Assembly: GCA_029880325.1 (NCBI GenBank) | Contig: JAOUOP010000019.1 | Span: forward strand, 1-64,000 | DNA length: 64,000 nt | Origin: Myxococcales bacterium | GTDB lineage: Bacteria; Myxococcota_A; Polyangia; Polyangiales; JAFGIB01 | Direction: 5' to 3' | Shown: one piece after another, positions 31,839 to 40,793 of the stretch | Layout of the letters: every line of letters starts with the position of its first letter | Position numbering within the stretch: position 1 is the stretch's first letter | Notes under the pieces: generated by a model | Databases searched by the model: none | Seen by the model: the letters and a program-made list of their open reading frames with translations, nothing else | Told to the model about the DNA's origin: nothing | Made by a program: the position numbers and the translations under genes

Positions 31839-33545
31839 ATGGGTGCCGAGAGTGATCGAAGCCAGGCCCCCTGGAGGCGCGCTGCCTGGGGCGTCCCGGT
31901 CTGGCTGCTCATCTTCACCCTGGTCCTATCGTGGCTGGGCGCAAGTGGCCCGCTGCAGGCGCAGCAAGGCGATTTTGACGCGCCCGAAGGCCCCAATGAT
32001 GCCGGCTTCGAGGACGCGCCCGGAGAAGAGCTGATCGACGATCCGGAACTCGCCGGCGTGCCGAGCGATCCGGAGCCGAAGCGCGCGGCCGAGACGCCGC
32101 TCGAAGCGCCCGCTGCGCCGTCCGGTGAGGTGCGCGTGGTGCTGCGCACGCGCATGGGTGTCGATGTGCAGTGGCAGGATCCGCGCGAGGACATCTTCGA
32201 GGCCACCCAGCTGGCGCTCTTCGAGGCCCGCGTGCGGCGTTCGGAGCGCCTGCTCTTCGGCGTCGGCCTGCGCCTGCGCCACGTCTATGCCACGCGCCAA
32301 GAGGACACGCCCGATGCCGGCGCCGCCCGCCACGAGCTCGACGCCACGCCCACCGCTGGTTATGCCGAGCTGGGCTTGGCCGACCCACTGCACCTGCGCC
32401 TGGGCTACCAGAGCGTGCACCTGGGTCGCTTCGACGTCTTCAACGCCGCCGACATCTTGAGTAGCTACGATTTGCGCTCGGGGCCGACCACGATGCCGGA
32501 AGCCGCCGAGATCGCCCAGCCCGCCGTGCGGCTGGACTGGGAGCCCAGCGGCTCGCTGCTCTTTCGGCTGCTCTACGTGCCCTTCTTTCAGCCCCACCGC
32601 GCGCGCATCTCCCAGGGCGACTACGCGCTGGCGCCGGCGACAGGAGCAGCGGCGACACAAGCAGAGATCGATGAAGCCCTGGCGATGGCGGTGGGCCCGG
32701 ACACGGCGCCGTCGGCGGCGGAGCTTCTGCGCAGCACCGTCTCGCGCTCGAGCCAGGGACGGCTGGCCGACAGCAGCTTTTCAGCCTTCGCCCCCGATCC
32801 CGACCCGACCCATCCCCAGGCCGCCCTGCGCTTTTTGTGGCGCGGCGGCGCCGGTGAGCTGGGGCTGACCGTGGGCACCGCCCTCGAGCACTTGCCGGTG
32901 ACGGAGCTGTCGCAGCCGCGCCTTTCGCAGCTGAGCGATGGGCTCAACAATGGCGCGGCGATCGAGGGCGAGGGGCCGCTCTTCGAGGTGCGCTACGGGC
33001 GCTTCGCCGTGGCCTCCCTGGACGCCGCCACCGACCTCGCGGGCTTTCAACTGGGAGCTGAGCTGGCCTACATGCGCGGCCGCACACTGTTGGCGGGCCA
33101 GACGGGCCTGCCGGCCGAGCCCGACGAGACCGACGTGGCGCACGCCTCGCTGCGCACCGAGCGCATCGTCGGCCAGAGCTGGGTCTTGACCCTCGAGGCC
33201 TTTGGTCAGTACGCGCTGACGCCGCCCGACGATTCGGCACGCCGCTTCATGTTCATGACCGAGGACCGGCTGTTGCTGGGCGCCGCGGCCTTCACCGCCT
33301 TCGCCGTGCCCAGCGCGGGGCTGCGCATGGAACTCGGCGGCGGCGTGCTCAACGGGCCGAGCTACCTGATCGCGCCACGCCTGGAGCTGGAGCTGGTCAC
33401 CTTGACCGAGGGTTTGTTCGTCGAACTCGGCGCCTACATCCTCGGTGGCAAACGCTCGCCCGACACCACCGACCCGACGCTCGCCCTGGGCGGGCGCTAC
33501 AGCAACGTCGACCAGGTCTTCGCCGGCCTGCGCTTTCTGCCCTGA
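31839..33545 (+). CDS. Predicted outer-membrane beta-barrel protein
   Basis: A 568-residue exported protein. The start MGAESDRSQ precedes a hydrophobic segment (VWLLIFTLVLSWLGASGPL) ending in QAQQ, a plausible signal peptide. After an acidic Pro/Ala linker, the sequence alternates polar and hydrophobic residues in strand-length blocks with aromatic ends (for example VDVQWQDPREDIFEA, GYAELGLADPLHLRLGYQSV, LLFRLLYVPFFQPHRARI, GLFVELGAYILGG, YSNVDQVFAGLRFLP). The terminal Phe-Leu-Pro is close to the aromatic end of porins. It resembles DUF1302-type porin-like proteins, but this is not firm. The frame is open far upstream across cysK; signal peptide position fixes the start. Stop lies 1 nt from the convergent HAD gene. 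Confidence 0.65.
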   Translation: MGAESDRSQAPWRRAAWGVPVWLLIFTLVLSWLGASGPLQAQQGDFDAPEGPNDAGFEDAPGEELIDDPELAGVPSDPEPKRAAETPLEAPAAPSGEVRVVLRTRMGVDVQWQDPREDIFEATQLALFEARVRRSERLLFGVGLRLRHVYATRQEDTPDAGAARHELDATPTAGYAELGLADPLHLRLGYQSVHLGRFDVFNAADILSSYDLRSGPTTMPEAAEIAQPAVRLDWEPSGSLLFRLLYVPFFQPHRARISQGDYALAPATGAAATQAEIDEALAMAVGPDTAPSAAELLRSTVSRSSQGRLADSSFSAFAPDPDPTHPQAALRFLWRGGAGELGLTVGTALEHLPVTELSQPRLSQLSDGLNNGAAIEGEGPLFEVRYGRFAVASLDAATDLAGFQLGAELAYMRGRTLLAGQTGLPAEPDETDVAHASLRTERIVGQSWVLTLEAFGQYALTPPDDSARRFMFMTEDRLLLGAAAFTAFAVPSAGLRMELGGGVLNGPSYLIAPRLELELVTLTEGLFVELGAYILGGKRSPDTTDPTLALGGRYSNVDQVFAGLRFLP

Positions 33546-33546
33546 A

Positions 33547-34182
33547 TCAGCTGGGCGAAGACAGGATCGACAACAGCTGCGTCGGTTCGTCGATCAAAAA
33601 CGACGGTTCGTGCAGCTGCAGCCGCGAGGCGGCCGTGTAGCCCCAGCTGACGGCGATCACCGGCACCCTCAGGGCGCGGCAGGCGTCGATGTCACGCGTC
33701 TCGTCGCCCACGTAGATGACCTCGTTGTGGGACAGGCCGCGGCGGCGCATCAGGGAGCGCAGGTGGCGCTGCTTGCCCCAGACGTTGCTGGCGGTGGAGA
33801 TGAAATCAAAACTCTCCAGGCCATTTTCGCGCAGGAAGATCTCCACGTTGCGGCGGCTGTTGGAGCTGAAGACGCCCAGGCTGTAGCCGCGGGTGTGCAG
33901 CTGCTCGAGCACCGCCGGCAGCCCCGCCGTCGGCCGCAGGGCGCCGGCCACCTGCTGCATCTCCTTGCGCACGCGGGCGGCGATGAAGGGGATCTTGTGG
34001 GTCTTGACCCCCAGCTCCCTCGCCAGCTCCGGATAGGAACAGGTGCGCAGGCGGTCGACCTCGTCGGGCAGCGCCGGCCGGTAGCCGTACTCGGGCGCAA
34101 TGCGGTTGGCGATGGACAGGGCGACGTCGAAGCTATCCGCCATCGTGCCATCGAAGTCGAAAATCACGCACCGTACAGCCAT
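33547..34182 (-). CDS. HAD-superfamily phosphatase (phosphoglycolate phosphatase-like)
   Basis: A 211-residue HAD hydrolase. Motif I is VIFDFDGTMADS with the two catalytic Asp, motif II is GVFSSNSRRNVE, and motif IV is VIYVGDETRDIDACRA; a small helical cap sits between I and II. The layout is that of phosphoglycolate phosphatase and pyrophosphatase-like members (PF13419). The ATG giving MAVRCVIFDFDG was preferred over one nine codons upstream because the family starts there. The substrate cannot be assigned. It is divergent from the cis-prenyltransferase gene with a 238-bp spacer. Confidence 0.85.
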   Translation of the reverse strand: MAVRCVIFDFDGTMADSFDVALSIANRIAPEYGYRPALPDEVDRLRTCSYPELARELGVKTHKIPFIAARVRKEMQQVAGALRPTAGLPAVLEQLHTRGYSLGVFSSNSRRNVEIFLRENGLESFDFISTASNVWGKQRHLRSLMRRRGLSHNEVIYVGDETRDIDACRALRVPVIAVSWGYTAASRLQLHEPSFLIDEPTQLLSILSSPS

Positions 34183-34409
34183 GGGATCGACTGTACGACA
34201 TCTGCACAAAACATCCGACAGCTCTTGGTGTGCTGAATCCGGCCAAGGATTATCTTATTCGGCCATAGGCATTTAGGTATCCAAATGGGGGGGTTGTAAG
34301 CGGGTGTCGGTATTGACAAGCTGGCCGGCGGTGCTCTGGAACGCGGATGGTGTGGAATCGTGATCTTTTTGCGTCTTCGCGCGGTCTCCCGGGCACAGGT
34401 GGGTTTCCC

Positions 34410-34415
34410 AGGAGG
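34410..34415 (+). promoter_or_regulatory. Strong ribosome-binding site aggagg
   Basis: A perfect aggagg, five bases before the ATG of the cis-prenyltransferase gene, decides the start codon. Many other genes in the window have weak or no Shine-Dalgarno sequences, so strong translation of this gene is likely. Confidence 0.8.
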
Positions 34416-34420
34416 AACCG

Positions 34421-35221
34421 ATGCAGCGCTTAATTCGCCAGGCGCGCGCCGTAGCCACGGGCGCGGCGCAGGTGCTCGACCCCAGCCGTAGCGTCGACTC
34501 CGGCGAGGCGCCCGATTGGTTTGCCCGCTACGGCATCCGCCACGTCGCCGTGATCCCCGACGGCAACCGCCGGTGGGCCCGCGATCGGCGGCTGGCACCC
34601 ATGATCGGCCACACCACGGGACTGCTCGAGACGCTGCCGCGGCTGGTGCGGGGGCTATCGGCCCGCAACGTGCACACGGTGACTGCCTGGGGCTTTTCGA
34701 CCGAGAATTGGAGCCGGGCGCGCTCCGAGGTCGAGCATCTGATGAAGATCTTCGCCGACTTCCTGGAAAACCAGGTCCTGCAGATCGCGGAGGACAACGA
34801 TGGCCGGCTGGTGCACCTGGGGCGCAAGGACCGGCTGCCCGACAGCGTACTCAGCCGCATCGAGCATGCCGAGAAGGTCACGCGCGACAACCGCTCCCAC
34901 GTTTACAACATGGCCATCGACTACGGTGGCCAGGATGAGCTGGAGCGCGCCGCCCGGCGCATGCGCGAGGCCATCGCTGGCGGCGCCGACCCCGCGGCCC
35001 TGGGCCTGCAGGACTTCCTCGACACCGCCGGTCAGCCCCACCCCAACCCCGACCTGATCATCCGTTCGTCGGGCGAGCAACGCATGTCCGGTTTCATGCC
35101 GCTGCAGAGCATCTACACCGAACTCTTCTTCGTCGAGCAGCAGTTCCCCGAGTTCAACATCGAAATGCTCGACGCGGTGGCGGACCAATTCGGCGCCCGA
35201 AAGCGGCGCTATGGCAGCTGA
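34421..35221 (+). CDS. uppS: Cis-prenyltransferase (undecaprenyl diphosphate synthase family)
   Basis: A 266-residue isoprenyl transferase that would elongate farnesyl diphosphate with isopentenyl diphosphate to a polyprenyl carrier for cell-wall synthesis. The Mg/diphosphate Asp is D47 in HVAVIPDGNRRWARDR; WGFSTENWSR and the C-terminal signature PDLIIRSSGEQRMSGF followed by PLQSIYTELFF are clear. The signature differs from the usual RTGGExRxSNFLLWQ at several places (SS for TG, G for N, P for L), and there is a 40-residue N-terminal extension. It may therefore be a second prenyltransferase with a different chain length rather than the housekeeping UppS. The neighbouring lipoprotein gene follows after 28 bp. 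Confidence 0.88.
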   Translation: MQRLIRQARAVATGAAQVLDPSRSVDSGEAPDWFARYGIRHVAVIPDGNRRWARDRRLAPMIGHTTGLLETLPRLVRGLSARNVHTVTAWGFSTENWSRARSEVEHLMKIFADFLENQVLQIAEDNDGRLVHLGRKDRLPDSVLSRIEHAEKVTRDNRSHVYNMAIDYGGQDELERAARRMREAIAGGADPAALGLQDFLDTAGQPHPNPDLIIRSSGEQRMSGFMPLQSIYTELFFVEQQFPEFNIEMLDAVADQFGARKRRYGS

Positions 35222-35249
35222 AGTTCTCAACCCCAAGTCAGTACATCAC

Positions 35250-36263
35250 ATGCGGCTTCCATTCGTGTGGCTTTCCGTGGCCTGCGCGGCCCATTTATTC
35301 GGCTGTAACACCCAGGGCGACGACAACAGCGAGCGGGGCCGCGACGGACTTCAGCCCGGCACCGGCGCCATGAGCCCGGGCATGGGGACCGGCGGTGGCG
35401 ATGGCAGCGCCACCAGCGCGGCCGGCGGTACTGCTCCCACGCCGATGGGCGACGGCACCCTGGTCGAAGGCGGCTCCAACACCGGCAGCAACCTGCCCGT
35501 CCTCGACGCCGGAGCGACCCACACCGACGGCGGCACCACCATGGTCGTGCAACCCGACCCCGACCTGCCGCCGACCTCCTTCCGCGTGACCTCCCTGGAG
35601 CTGGTCGACCCGCACATTTTCGTGCTCGCCGTCGACGTCACCGCGCAGGCCAACGACACCATGTTGACGCCGGCGCTCGTCAACGACGTGGACCCGGCCG
35701 ACGGCTTCGTCGACCTCTCCTTCGTCTCGGTCTTTCGGCCGCTCGACCCGGCGCGTCCGGAGCTGGCGGTGGATCTGGTCTTCGCCGACTGCAGCGCGCC
35801 GGTGGGCTCGACCCGCTGCGGGCCCAAGGCGAGCCAAGCGCCGGCGGCGACCGTGTTGCACAACCAGGACAGCGGCAGCTGCCTGACGCCCATGGCGGCC
35901 ACGCTCGGCGGCTACGACCCGCCACCCAACGATCCGGTCGGGCCCTGCTATGTCAGCGATCCCGAGTCATTGACTTTCAGTTTTGCGGGCATCTCGATGC
36001 AGCTCGAGGAGACGCGGGTGGCTGCGACCTATTCCGGGGGCGCCCAGCCCACGAGCTTGATCAACGGCGTGGTGCAGGGCTTTCTGACGAAAGAGCGAGC
36101 CGACGCCATCGAGATTCCCGAAGACCGCCCGCTCGTGGGCGGGTTCATCCTGGGCAAGACCTTCCTCGACAAGGACCTGGACACCGGCCCCGGCGGCGTC
36201 AGCGGCTACTGGGTCTACATGAACTTCGAAGCGGGCCGGGTGAGCTACTCGGACGGCACCTGA
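35250..36263 (+). CDS. Secreted lipoprotein, Gly/Thr-rich linker, unknown domain
   Basis: A 337-residue lipoprotein: MRLPFVWLSVACAAHLFGC gives a signal peptide and lipobox. A Gly/Ser/Thr/Pro linker of about 100 residues leads to a folded region starting TSFRVTSLELVDPHIFVLAV, with a few Cys (DCSAPVGSTRCGPKA; SCLTPMAA; GPCYVSDP) likely in disulfides. The ending EDRPLVGGFILGKTFLDKDL / GVSGYWVYMNFEAGRVSYS looks like an Ig-like or barrel strand pattern. No family recognised. The frame also opens 13 codons earlier, overlapping the prenyltransferase stop, but the lipobox position selects this start. Confidence 0.7.
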   Translation: MRLPFVWLSVACAAHLFGCNTQGDDNSERGRDGLQPGTGAMSPGMGTGGGDGSATSAAGGTAPTPMGDGTLVEGGSNTGSNLPVLDAGATHTDGGTTMVVQPDPDLPPTSFRVTSLELVDPHIFVLAVDVTAQANDTMLTPALVNDVDPADGFVDLSFVSVFRPLDPARPELAVDLVFADCSAPVGSTRCGPKASQAPAATVLHNQDSGSCLTPMAATLGGYDPPPNDPVGPCYVSDPESLTFSFAGISMQLEETRVAATYSGGAQPTSLINGVVQGFLTKERADAIEIPEDRPLVGGFILGKTFLDKDLDTGPGGVSGYWVYMNFEAGRVSYSDGT

Positions 36264-36275
36264 TCGGAGCCGCCA

Positions 36276-37028
36276 GTGCCCGGGTCCACCTCTCTGCACA
36301 TCGAGCTGACGCTCTCGGTCCTGGCCTTTGCGCTGTGGTCGAGCCTGTGGCCGCGGGCGGCCATCAAAGGGCGGCTCGAACCGAAGCTCGGTTTTCGCGC
36401 CTACCGGATTTTTTACAACATCGGCACCATCGCCCTCTTTTGCACGTCCTTTGCCTTCCTGGCGCAGCACTCCGATCAAACGCCGCGGCTTTGGGATCTG
36501 CGGGGCTATCCCTGGTTTCGACCGCTGATCTACTTCATCGAGGGCCTGGGGGTCTTCTTCCTCTCGGCATCGGTGCAGCTGGGGCTTTCGTTTTGGGGCC
36601 TTGCCGACCCGCCCCCCGATCGCGGACTGCAGACCGGCGGTTTCTACAAGATCACGCGCCACCCCCTCTACTGGTCGGTCTTCTGCCTGCTCTTCGGGCA
36701 TCTGCTGGTTTTCGGCAGCACGTTGGCGCTTTTGTATTTCGTGCTGATGGAGCTGTACAACGTGGTCGGCGTAATCGCCTTTGAAAACAGGGCGCTGGCG
36801 GCGCGCTTCGGCCGCGCCCTCGACGACTTTCACCGACAGAGCTCGACGATTCCCTTCTGGTCATTGATTCGCGGGCGGGTGAGCCTCGGCCGCAACGACC
36901 TGCCGCGCTTTGCCATCGCCGGCTCGGTGGTCTTTACGTTTTTGGTGGCATGGCTTCACGACCTGGTGCTGGTGCGCCTGATGCACGAGTTGCCCACCTT
37001 GGCTAGCCTGGGCGGCGCGCTGCCCTAG
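36276..37028 (+). CDS. NnrU/ICMT-like integral membrane methyltransferase-type protein
   Basis: A 250-residue protein with about six transmembrane segments (LHIELTLSVLAFALWSSLWP, FYNIGTIALFCTSFAFL, LIYFIEGLGVFFLSASVQLG, YWSVFCLLFGHLLVFGS, LALLYFVLMELYNVVGVIAF, FAIAGSVVFTFLVAWLHDL). The conserved motif GGFYKITRHPLYWSVF followed by FENRALAARFG is that of the NnrU and isoprenylcysteine/phospholipid methyltransferase group, in which RHP and the distal Glu line the S-adenosylmethionine site. Starts with GTG 12 bp after the lipoprotein gene, probably in the same transcript. Role unknown; NnrU itself is linked to nitric oxide metabolism but no such genes are nearby. Confidence 0.75.
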   Translation: MPGSTSLHIELTLSVLAFALWSSLWPRAAIKGRLEPKLGFRAYRIFYNIGTIALFCTSFAFLAQHSDQTPRLWDLRGYPWFRPLIYFIEGLGVFFLSASVQLGLSFWGLADPPPDRGLQTGGFYKITRHPLYWSVFCLLFGHLLVFGSTLALLYFVLMELYNVVGVIAFENRALAARFGRALDDFHRQSSTIPFWSLIRGRVSLGRNDLPRFAIAGSVVFTFLVAWLHDLVLVRLMHELPTLASLGGALP

Positions 37029-37089
37029 CGAGCGCGCGGGCTACCCGGACTTTGGTTTTTCTTCGCAACCCGCCTCATCTACACAACCT

Positions 37090-39645
37090 GTGTCCCCGCT
37101 GATCCGACTCCTGGCGCTTCGACACCTGCGGGCGGCCCCCGGGCGTTCGCTTTTGACCGTGCTTGGCATCGTGCTGGGCGTGGCGGTGGTCTTTGCCGTC
37201 GACGTGGTCAACGCCTCGGTGCTCGGCTCGCTGCGCAAGAGCATGGCCGACGTGGCGGGCAAGGCCCAGTTCACGCTCGGGGCGGGCATCGGCGTCGAGG
37301 AAGACGCGCTCGAGACGGTGCGCAAGGTGCCCGGCGTCGCTGCGGCCGTGCCCATCATCGCCGCCACCGCCTACGACGTCGGCTCGGGCACTCAACTGGC
37401 AGTGTTGGCTTCCGACACGCTCAGCGATGGCGCCGCCCGCGGCTACGACGTCACCGGCGACGACGCCCAGATCGACGACGTGCTGTCGTTTCTGAACGAC
37501 CCCTACGGCGTGCTGGTGACCACGGGCTTTGCCAAGCGCACGGGCACCAAGGTGGGCGAGACGCTGCTTTTGGAAACCGTGCAGGGACAGAAGCCCTTCA
37601 CGGTCTACGGCACGCTGGAGCCGCGCGGTCCAGCCACAGTCTACGGCGGCGACCTGCTGCTGATGGACGTCTACGCAGCCGAGGTGGCTTTTGACCGCGG
37701 CCGGCGCTTCGACCGCATCGACGTCATCGCCGAGCCCGAAACGGATCTGAAGCAGCTCGAGGCCCGGCTCGAAAGCGCCCTGGGCGACAAGGTGCCGGTG
37801 CGCACGCCGGCCCAGCGCGCCGCCGAGTCCGAGCGCTTGTTGGGCGGCTTTCAGCTGGCGCTGTCGCTGGCCTCGCTGATCGCGATCTTCGTGGGCGGCT
37901 TCATCGTCTACAACTCGCTGTCGATCTCGGTGGCCCAGCGGAGGCGCGAGATCGGCGTGCTGCGGGCGCTGGGCGCCTCGCGGCGGCAGCTGCGGCTGCT
38001 ATTTGTGGGCGAGGGGCTCTTGATGGGCGTGCTGGGCTCGGCGGCGGGCCTCGGGTTTGGCTTGCTGCTGTGCCATGCGGCACTCGACGCGGTGGCTGCG
38101 ACGGTTTCCACGCTTTATCTGCAGGTGAAGGTCGACGCGCTGGTGGTCGACCCGAACACGATGGCGCTGGCGGTGGGTCTTGGCGTGCTGGTGGCCGCGG
38201 TGGCGTCCTATGTGCCGGCGCGGCGGGCCTCGGGAGTGGATCCGGTTTCGGCCCTGGGCGGCGCTTCGACGGTGTCTGACGTGCTCTTCAGCTCGGCGCG
38301 CGCCTCACTCGCCGCCGCTGCGACTACGGTCGCTGCAGCGCTACTGGTGGCCTGGGCGGCACGGGTGTGGGACTCGACGGGGCTTTCCTACGTGGTGGCC
38401 GGGCTTTTGTCGTTGGCAGCGCTCTTTGTTTCGCCGGCGCTGGCCCAGGGCATCGGCCGGCTGGCCCAGGAGCGGGCGCGGCGCGCGGGGCCATCGGTGC
38501 TCCTGGGCTCGGTGGGTTTTGCGCGCGATCGGGGGCGCAACGCGATCGCGACGGCGGCCCTGGGCATGGCGCTGGCGAATGTGGTCAACGTCGATGCGCT
38601 GATGGACAGCCTCGAGAGCAGCACCGACGCCTGGATCGGCCGTTCGTTCCGGGCCGACCTCTTCGTGTTCTCGGGCACTGAAGTCCAGGCCAAGTTCAAC
38701 CGCCCGTTGCCGGCCAGTCTACGCGGCGAGTTTCAGGACCTGGACGAAGTGGAGTTTGTGCAGGCCTTCCGCATGGTGCAGCAGCGCTTTCGGGATCAGC
38801 CCTTCTACCTGATGAGCGAGGACCTGGAGGGCTACCGCCGCTTCAACGAGCTGGCGGTGGCCGAGGGCGACGTGGAAAGCGCCCTTGGGGCGATCGCCGC
38901 GGGCGAGGCCCTCGCTGCCAGCGAAGCCTTCGCCCATACCTTTTCGCTGGGGCTGGGCGACGAAGTCGAGCTCGAGACCCCCGACGGAAAGCGGAAGTTT
39001 CGCATCGATCTGATCTACGCCGACTACCGCGCCGACATCGGCATCCTGATGACCGATCGCGAGGTCTACGAACGCATCTGGCGCGACAGTCAAGTCGACC
39101 TTTACAGCGTCTATCTGAGCGAGGGCGCGAGCACCGCCGGCGTGCGCGAGCGCATCGCCAAGAGCTGGGGCGGGCGCTATGGGCTTTTGGTGCTGGGCAG
39201 TGCCAAGTACCGGGGCGAGCTTTTGGGTTTGATCCAGCGGTCGATGGCGCTGTCGCGGGCCAGCGAGTTGGTGGCCGTCGTGGTCGCCGTGCTGGGCATC
39301 ATCAACGCCCTGATGGTGAGTGTGCTCGACCGGCGCCGGGAAATTGGGTTGCTCAAGGCCGTGGGTGCCGTGCGTACGCAACTGCATCGCATGGTGCTGA
39401 CCGAATCGCTGCTGATCGCGACTACGGCGGCCTTGCTGGGGGTGCTGCTGGGCGCGGCGCTGTCATCCTACATGGTGACCGAGGCCCTGAGGCTGCAGGT
39501 CGGCTGGCGTCTGGATTTTCATCTTTCACCGTGGGTTATTTTGGAGACGTTCGCGGCTGCGGCGGTGGTGGCCTGGCTGGCGGCTTGGGCTCCGGCGCGT
39601 TGGGCTGCGGGACTGGATGTGTCGGACGCGCTTGCCTACGAGTGA
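37090..39645 (+). CDS. ABC transporter permease with two FtsX domains (LolE/MacB type)
   Basis: An 851-residue permease. The N-terminus (LLALRHLRAAPGRSLLTVLG / IVLGVAVVFAVDVVNASVLG) is the usual MacB/LolE start followed by a periplasmic MacB-PCD-like domain. FtsX segments occur at residues about 255-420 (LALSLASLIAIFVGGFIVYN; QRRREIGVLRALGASRRQL) and again at the C-terminus (VVAVLGIINALMVSVLDRRR; EIGLLKAVGAVRTQLHRMVL). A second PCD-like region lies between. GTG start. No ATPase gene is adjacent in the window, so the partner must be encoded elsewhere or just be missing here. Likely role: lipoprotein release or peptide/lipid extrusion across the inner membrane. Confidence 0.88.
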   Translation: MSPLIRLLALRHLRAAPGRSLLTVLGIVLGVAVVFAVDVVNASVLGSLRKSMADVAGKAQFTLGAGIGVEEDALETVRKVPGVAAAVPIIAATAYDVGSGTQLAVLASDTLSDGAARGYDVTGDDAQIDDVLSFLNDPYGVLVTTGFAKRTGTKVGETLLLETVQGQKPFTVYGTLEPRGPATVYGGDLLLMDVYAAEVAFDRGRRFDRIDVIAEPETDLKQLEARLESALGDKVPVRTPAQRAAESERLLGGFQLALSLASLIAIFVGGFIVYNSLSISVAQRRREIGVLRALGASRRQLRLLFVGEGLLMGVLGSAAGLGFGLLLCHAALDAVAATVSTLYLQVKVDALVVDPNTMALAVGLGVLVAAVASYVPARRASGVDPVSALGGASTVSDVLFSSARASLAAAATTVAAALLVAWAARVWDSTGLSYVVAGLLSLAALFVSPALAQGIGRLAQERARRAGPSVLLGSVGFARDRGRNAIATAALGMALANVVNVDALMDSLESSTDAWIGRSFRADLFVFSGTEVQAKFNRPLPASLRGEFQDLDEVEFVQAFRMVQQRFRDQPFYLMSEDLEGYRRFNELAVAEGDVESALGAIAAGEALAASEAFAHTFSLGLGDEVELETPDGKRKFRIDLIYADYRADIGILMTDREVYERIWRDSQVDLYSVYLSEGASTAGVRERIAKSWGGRYGLLVLGSAKYRGELLGLIQRSMALSRASELVAVVVAVLGIINALMVSVLDRRREIGLLKAVGAVRTQLHRMVLTESLLIATTAALLGVLLGAALSSYMVTEALRLQVGWRLDFHLSPWVILETFAAAAVVAWLAAWAPARWAAGLDVSDALAYE

Positions 39646-39704
39646 CGTAGGGCAGCGGGATGAGAACCGTGGCCACAGGAATGCCGCGGTGGGCTGGCCG
39701 TCGT

Positions 39705-39877
39705 CCGGGCGGGTGGGCTCGTGCTCGGTCCCCGTGGGTCCCCCCCGGACTCGCGCAGACGGCCCACCGCCTGCCGGGAGGCAGTCCGCAGACATGCGCT
39801 GAAAGGGGGCTCCAGCGCCGCCGCGCTCAAACACAGGCGCTCCCCACGGGGCCCTGCGCTCGAGCCCACCCGCCCGG
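39705..39877. repeat. 17-bp perfect inverted repeat, 173 bp end to end
   Basis: ccgggcgggtgggctcg (39705-39721) is the exact reverse complement of cgagcccacccgcccgg (39861-39877). The arms continue imperfectly inward, with ccccgtggg on the left facing ccccacgggg on the right. The interior is non-coding. It sits between the FtsX gene and a TIR remnant and could be a miniature transposable element or a recombination scar. A terminator for the permease gene is less likely because the loop is long and no T-run follows. Confidence 0.6.
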
Positions 39878-39885
39878 TTCCAGGA

Positions 39886-40310
39886 CGGTTTGCGGTGGCC
39901 TTCTCGTTTGCTGGGGAGCGTTCTGACCTGGTTCGGACTGTTGCCGAGAAGGTGGAGAGGCGGCTCGGGGCGCCGAATGTCTTCTACTTCGAGTGGTTGC
40001 AGCACTACCTGGCTGGCGATGGCGGCGAGGGCGTTCGGAGAGACCTTGCGCATCAGCCCCGTTCTTGCGGAGCAGCACCCGACAAACGCAGGGTGGCAAC
40101 GGGAGCTGGCGGTCGCGCTATGGCGTGAGGCGGCGCTGCTGCGCGCGAAGGGTGAGTTGACGGCGGCCCTGCTCCGGTACGAGGAGACCCATCGAATCCC
40201 CGCGCGCTGCGTGGAAGCCGCTCCGCTGGTGCAGCAGTGGCGCAGCGATCTGGCCGCCCTCGAGGCCGCCATCACGGCCTGCCGCGCGCGGCGGACTCGA
40301 GTTCATCGTC
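39886..40310 (+). pseudogene. TIR-TPR gene relic
   Basis: One frame (39886-40018) gives RFAVAFSFAGERSDLVRTVA followed by EKVERRLGAPNVFYFEWLQ, which is the first half of a bacterial TIR/SEFIR-type domain (AFSFAGE ... VFYDE). It breaks near 40018. A second frame then gives PTNAGWQRELAVALWREAAL and AKGELTAALLRYEETHRI, and later LVQQWRSDLAALEAAI, matching the WQRDL-type TPR repeats found behind TIR and NTPase domains in multicellular bacteria. The TIR catalytic Glu region and the intervening part are missing, and there is no start or complete stop context. It is a deletion derivative of a TIR-TPR protein, a class linked to NAD-consuming defence or signalling. Confidence 0.6.
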
Positions 40311-40793
40311 CGAGATCACCTCACGTGAGCGCTCGCTTTTGGGCAATGAGAGCCAGACGCTGTCGAGTACCAGCACCACCTTGGAGAGCGCCAGAGTCAG
40401 GTAGTCTTCGGAGAGGGCCGCGACGCGCGTCGCGGCCGCTGGGGGGCCAGCCTCGAGCAAGACCTCCAGCCAGGTCACGAAGCGGCCACCGTCGATTTCT
40501 TCGGGCGCGCCGGGCGCTTCGCTGGCGAAGATGTCTTCGTCGAGCGCAGCCTGTAGCTGCTGCGTGGTCGCAAGCGCCACCAACTCGCCCGCATCGTGCA
40601 CCCCCAGGTGCTGCACCAGCGCGCTGAAGTCCCGCGCCGGCAATCTTGGCAGCCGCTGGGCCAGGTCGCTCGCCTCGAGCAGACGCGATAGCGCCGCGCC
40701 CGGTCCTGACCCGAACGGGGTATGAGGCTGTCGCATCACTTTGAGTCTTTCAGTTGACTCCCGGAAGTTCCCGTGGGACAATTTGGTATTCAT
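40272..40793 (-). pseudogene. Truncated DUF6178 family gene
   Basis: The 173-residue frame starts MNTKLSHGNFRESTERLKVM and contains DLAQRLPRLPARDFSALVQH, LGVHDAGELVALATTQQLQA and RFVTWLEVLLEAG, which resemble the first 150 residues of DUF6178 proteins of deltaproteobacterial groups (family length about 500). The frame then runs into sequence that on the other strand encodes the TPR relic, and it stops after ESAARGRP. The C-terminal two thirds are lost, so the product is probably non-functional. It has a plausible start. The junction with the TPR relic near 40300 is the deletion scar. The biological role of DUF6178 is unknown. Confidence 0.55.

Noticed and set aside
30447..33545. One 1032-residue protein spanning cysK antisense and the outer-membrane protein
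   Set aside because: The signal peptide at 31839 and the normal cysK on the other strand show that the upstream part is non-coding.
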